A stretch of 64,000 nt of DNA. Origin: Musa acuminata AAA Group (Eukaryota > Streptophyta > Magnoliopsida > Zingiberales > Musaceae). The notes under the pieces are model-generated. The model did no database searches. It was not told the origin of the DNA and worked only from the letters and a program-made list of their open reading frames with translations. Below are positions 62,548 to 64,000 of the stretch, piece by piece. Each line of letters begins with the position of its first letter. Within the stretch, counting starts at the first letter, position 1. The position numbers were made by a program, and so were the translations under genes. Location of the stretch: assembly GCF_036884655.1 (NCBI RefSeq), contig NC_088354.1, positions 12,090,001 to 12,154,000 of the forward strand, in the 5' to 3' direction.

Positions 62548-63027
62548 CTGGCCAATTAGCACCACACTAAGTCAAGCATACATATTGAATCGAAAACAAA
62601 AACTAGAACGAAGTATAATAGTTGATCTCTACCTGGAGAGGGTGAAAAGTATGGAAGTGCAAGAAAACCAACGAGGGTTATCTGGGAGACAGAATAGACT
62701 ACCTGGCTAGTGCGCACTAGCCATTGAGCGCTGTTGCTATTGGGGAGGAGGAGGATGGAGCCGGGGGCTGTAAGGTTCGGAGGAGTCGGAGTATGGAGAG
62801 AGAGGCTGTCGCACTCGGAGGGAGGGGGCGGAGGAAGACTAGGCAAGGACAGCGCCGGGCGGCGCGGGGGGCGTAGAAGGAGGGACGGGAGTTGCCGGGG
62901 AGAAGACGAGAAGTGGAGGAGGGGGAGAACGAGACAGCGGAGGAGAACTTCAGGAACGACAACGGAGGAGGAGATGGCGAGGACAGCCGAGAGGAGGAGG
63001 GAGAGAGAGGTTGTCGTGAAGGGGAAG

Positions 63028-63054
63028 GAGAGATAGAGAGAGAGAGAGAGAGAG
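63028..63054. repeat. (GA)n run in the UTP7 upstream region
   Basis: A run of GA units that reads (CT)n on the UTP7 sense strand. CT tracts are common in plant 5' leaders. The surrounding 62.7-63.0 kb is strongly purine-rich on the plus strand and yields long spurious frames. Confidence 0.8.
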
Positions 63055-63239
63055 TTACCGTGAGTAGAATACAGCGCCGTAGGTTCGCCTGTGCAGGGAA
63101 GCTGTTCGCCAATCGTCGGAGGAAGACGTCGTCGTTCGCTCGAATTAGGTTTAGGTTTCACCCACGAATAAGACGCAGGTCTCCGTGTAACACTCATCTC
63201 AATCGTTGATCAAGCAATTCTAGGTCCAGATTACATATG

Positions 63240-64000
63240 AATCGACGGTTCGGATCGTTTATCTCTTTAAATTTAATAGATATTTAAATATATTGTTTGT
63301 CCATGAAAATATTATTTATTATAATTATAATTTATAATTACATAATCCAAAATATTCATAATAATATTAGCAAAAAAAATTGACTAATCTGTAAATTTAA
63401 AAGATTTAGTTATGATATTTTAATGATAAAATATTTATTATCATTAAATTTCTTTTAATGATAATATCATCTCTAAGTCTTAATGTTCGCAGCAAAAAAA
63501 ATATAACTAATGAGGAGTTCTTGAGAATTTTTATGAATAATACTAATGAGATCAGTGTTTGACTCAAAGGGATTTAAAGAATATTTCTTGAGGTAGATGT
63601 CAATATGAGGGTTAGGCCAAGAGCTGTCTAGACTCGATTGATTGGGTTTATGATTTTTTTTATTGATGAGATATTTAAGAAAATTAATTTATAAAAAATA
63701 TATATATATATTAAAATATAAAGTTGAGGAGAGATGAACACATGAAGTCATGGAATTTAGGATTAGCTGATTTACAAATTAGATATAATGTAAATTTGTG
63801 GGTTTAGATCACAATTTTTTGGCAAGTTATGAATATTCCACTAATTAATATTAGGACTTTAAAAAAGGGTTTAGTAAGGTTATATGACCCATGAGAGTGA
63901 CATATATATACCTAATCCGACGAAATTACGATGATTATTATATTTGTCTTTTTTTTTGCAAGAGACTTTTTTTCTCAAAAAAAAATAAAAATAAATTTAC
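63240..64000. other. AT-rich right edge, no gene seen
   Basis: Very AT-rich sequence with poly-A and poly-T runs and no frame of note. No promoter, repeat boundary or RNA gene could be identified. Confidence 0.5.

Noticed and set aside
62556..63209. 213-residue minus-strand frame and 105-residue plus-strand frame
   Set aside because: They lie in the purine-rich UTP7 upstream region and are serine/leucine/proline or Arg/Glu/Gly low complexity.
1..64000. CRISPR arrays, operons, phage or other prokaryotic systems
   Set aside because: No regularly spaced repeats or prokaryotic gene organisation; the window is plant nuclear DNA.
1..64000. tRNA and rRNA genes
   Set aside because: No cloverleaf with A and B boxes or rRNA-like sequence was recognised by eye; a covariance-model scan would be needed to exclude small RNA genes.

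Overview
This is a 64 kb window of nuclear plant DNA. The intron-rich genes, plant-only families (auxin response factor, TIR1-type F-box, plastid ClpC) and LTR retrotransposon remnants show this. The 5'-GC-rich to 3'-AT-rich drift inside the TIR1 gene, the GC-rich SDR gene and the monocot-style TIR1 N-terminus suggest a monocot; a Zingiberales plant such as banana is plausible but cannot be proved from the sequence. All exon models below were read by hand from reading frames, splice-site consensus and protein family knowledge.

Layout: 0-4.7 kb is noncoding and includes a retrotransposon LTR/primer-binding-site junction near position 198. An ARF2-type auxin response factor (+) lies at 5.1-10.1 kb, with two overlapping uORFs and a tasiR-ARF target site. 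A short-chain dehydrogenase gene (-) lies at 12.3-13.5 kb. A decayed Ty1-copia element spans about 15.5-22.3 kb and is interrupted by a 1.46 kb solo LTR with an intact 5-bp target duplication and by oppositely oriented LTR-like blocks. The ClpC chaperone gene (+) lies at 23.0-30.4 kb, a bHLH transcription factor (-) at 32.8-34.1 kb, and a MITE-like palindromic repeat at 34.7 kb. The LCB2 subunit of serine palmitoyltransferase (-) lies at 35.4-39.4 kb. A TIR1-type auxin receptor (+) with a miR393 site lies at 43.5-45.8 kb. A small lysine/arginine-rich protein of unknown function (+) spans 47.1-53.8 kb, and its first introns hold related GC/CT-rich repeats. An intron-containing pseudogene of the 2-oxoglutarate dehydrogenase E2 subunit (-) lies at 54.6-56.2 kb. 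The ribosome biogenesis factor UTP7 (-) lies at 57.2-62.5 kb.

The genes do not form an operon-like system; they are ordinary independent plant genes. The one thematic link is that two auxin-signalling genes, the receptor (TIR1) and a repressor-type ARF (ARF2), lie about 34 kb apart and each carries a site for a different small-RNA pathway. I found no convincing previously undescribed system. The most informative items are the E2 pseudogene, the nested retrotransposons, the uORF pair ahead of ARF2, the GC-AG intron in ClpC and the unresolved first exon of the SDR gene.
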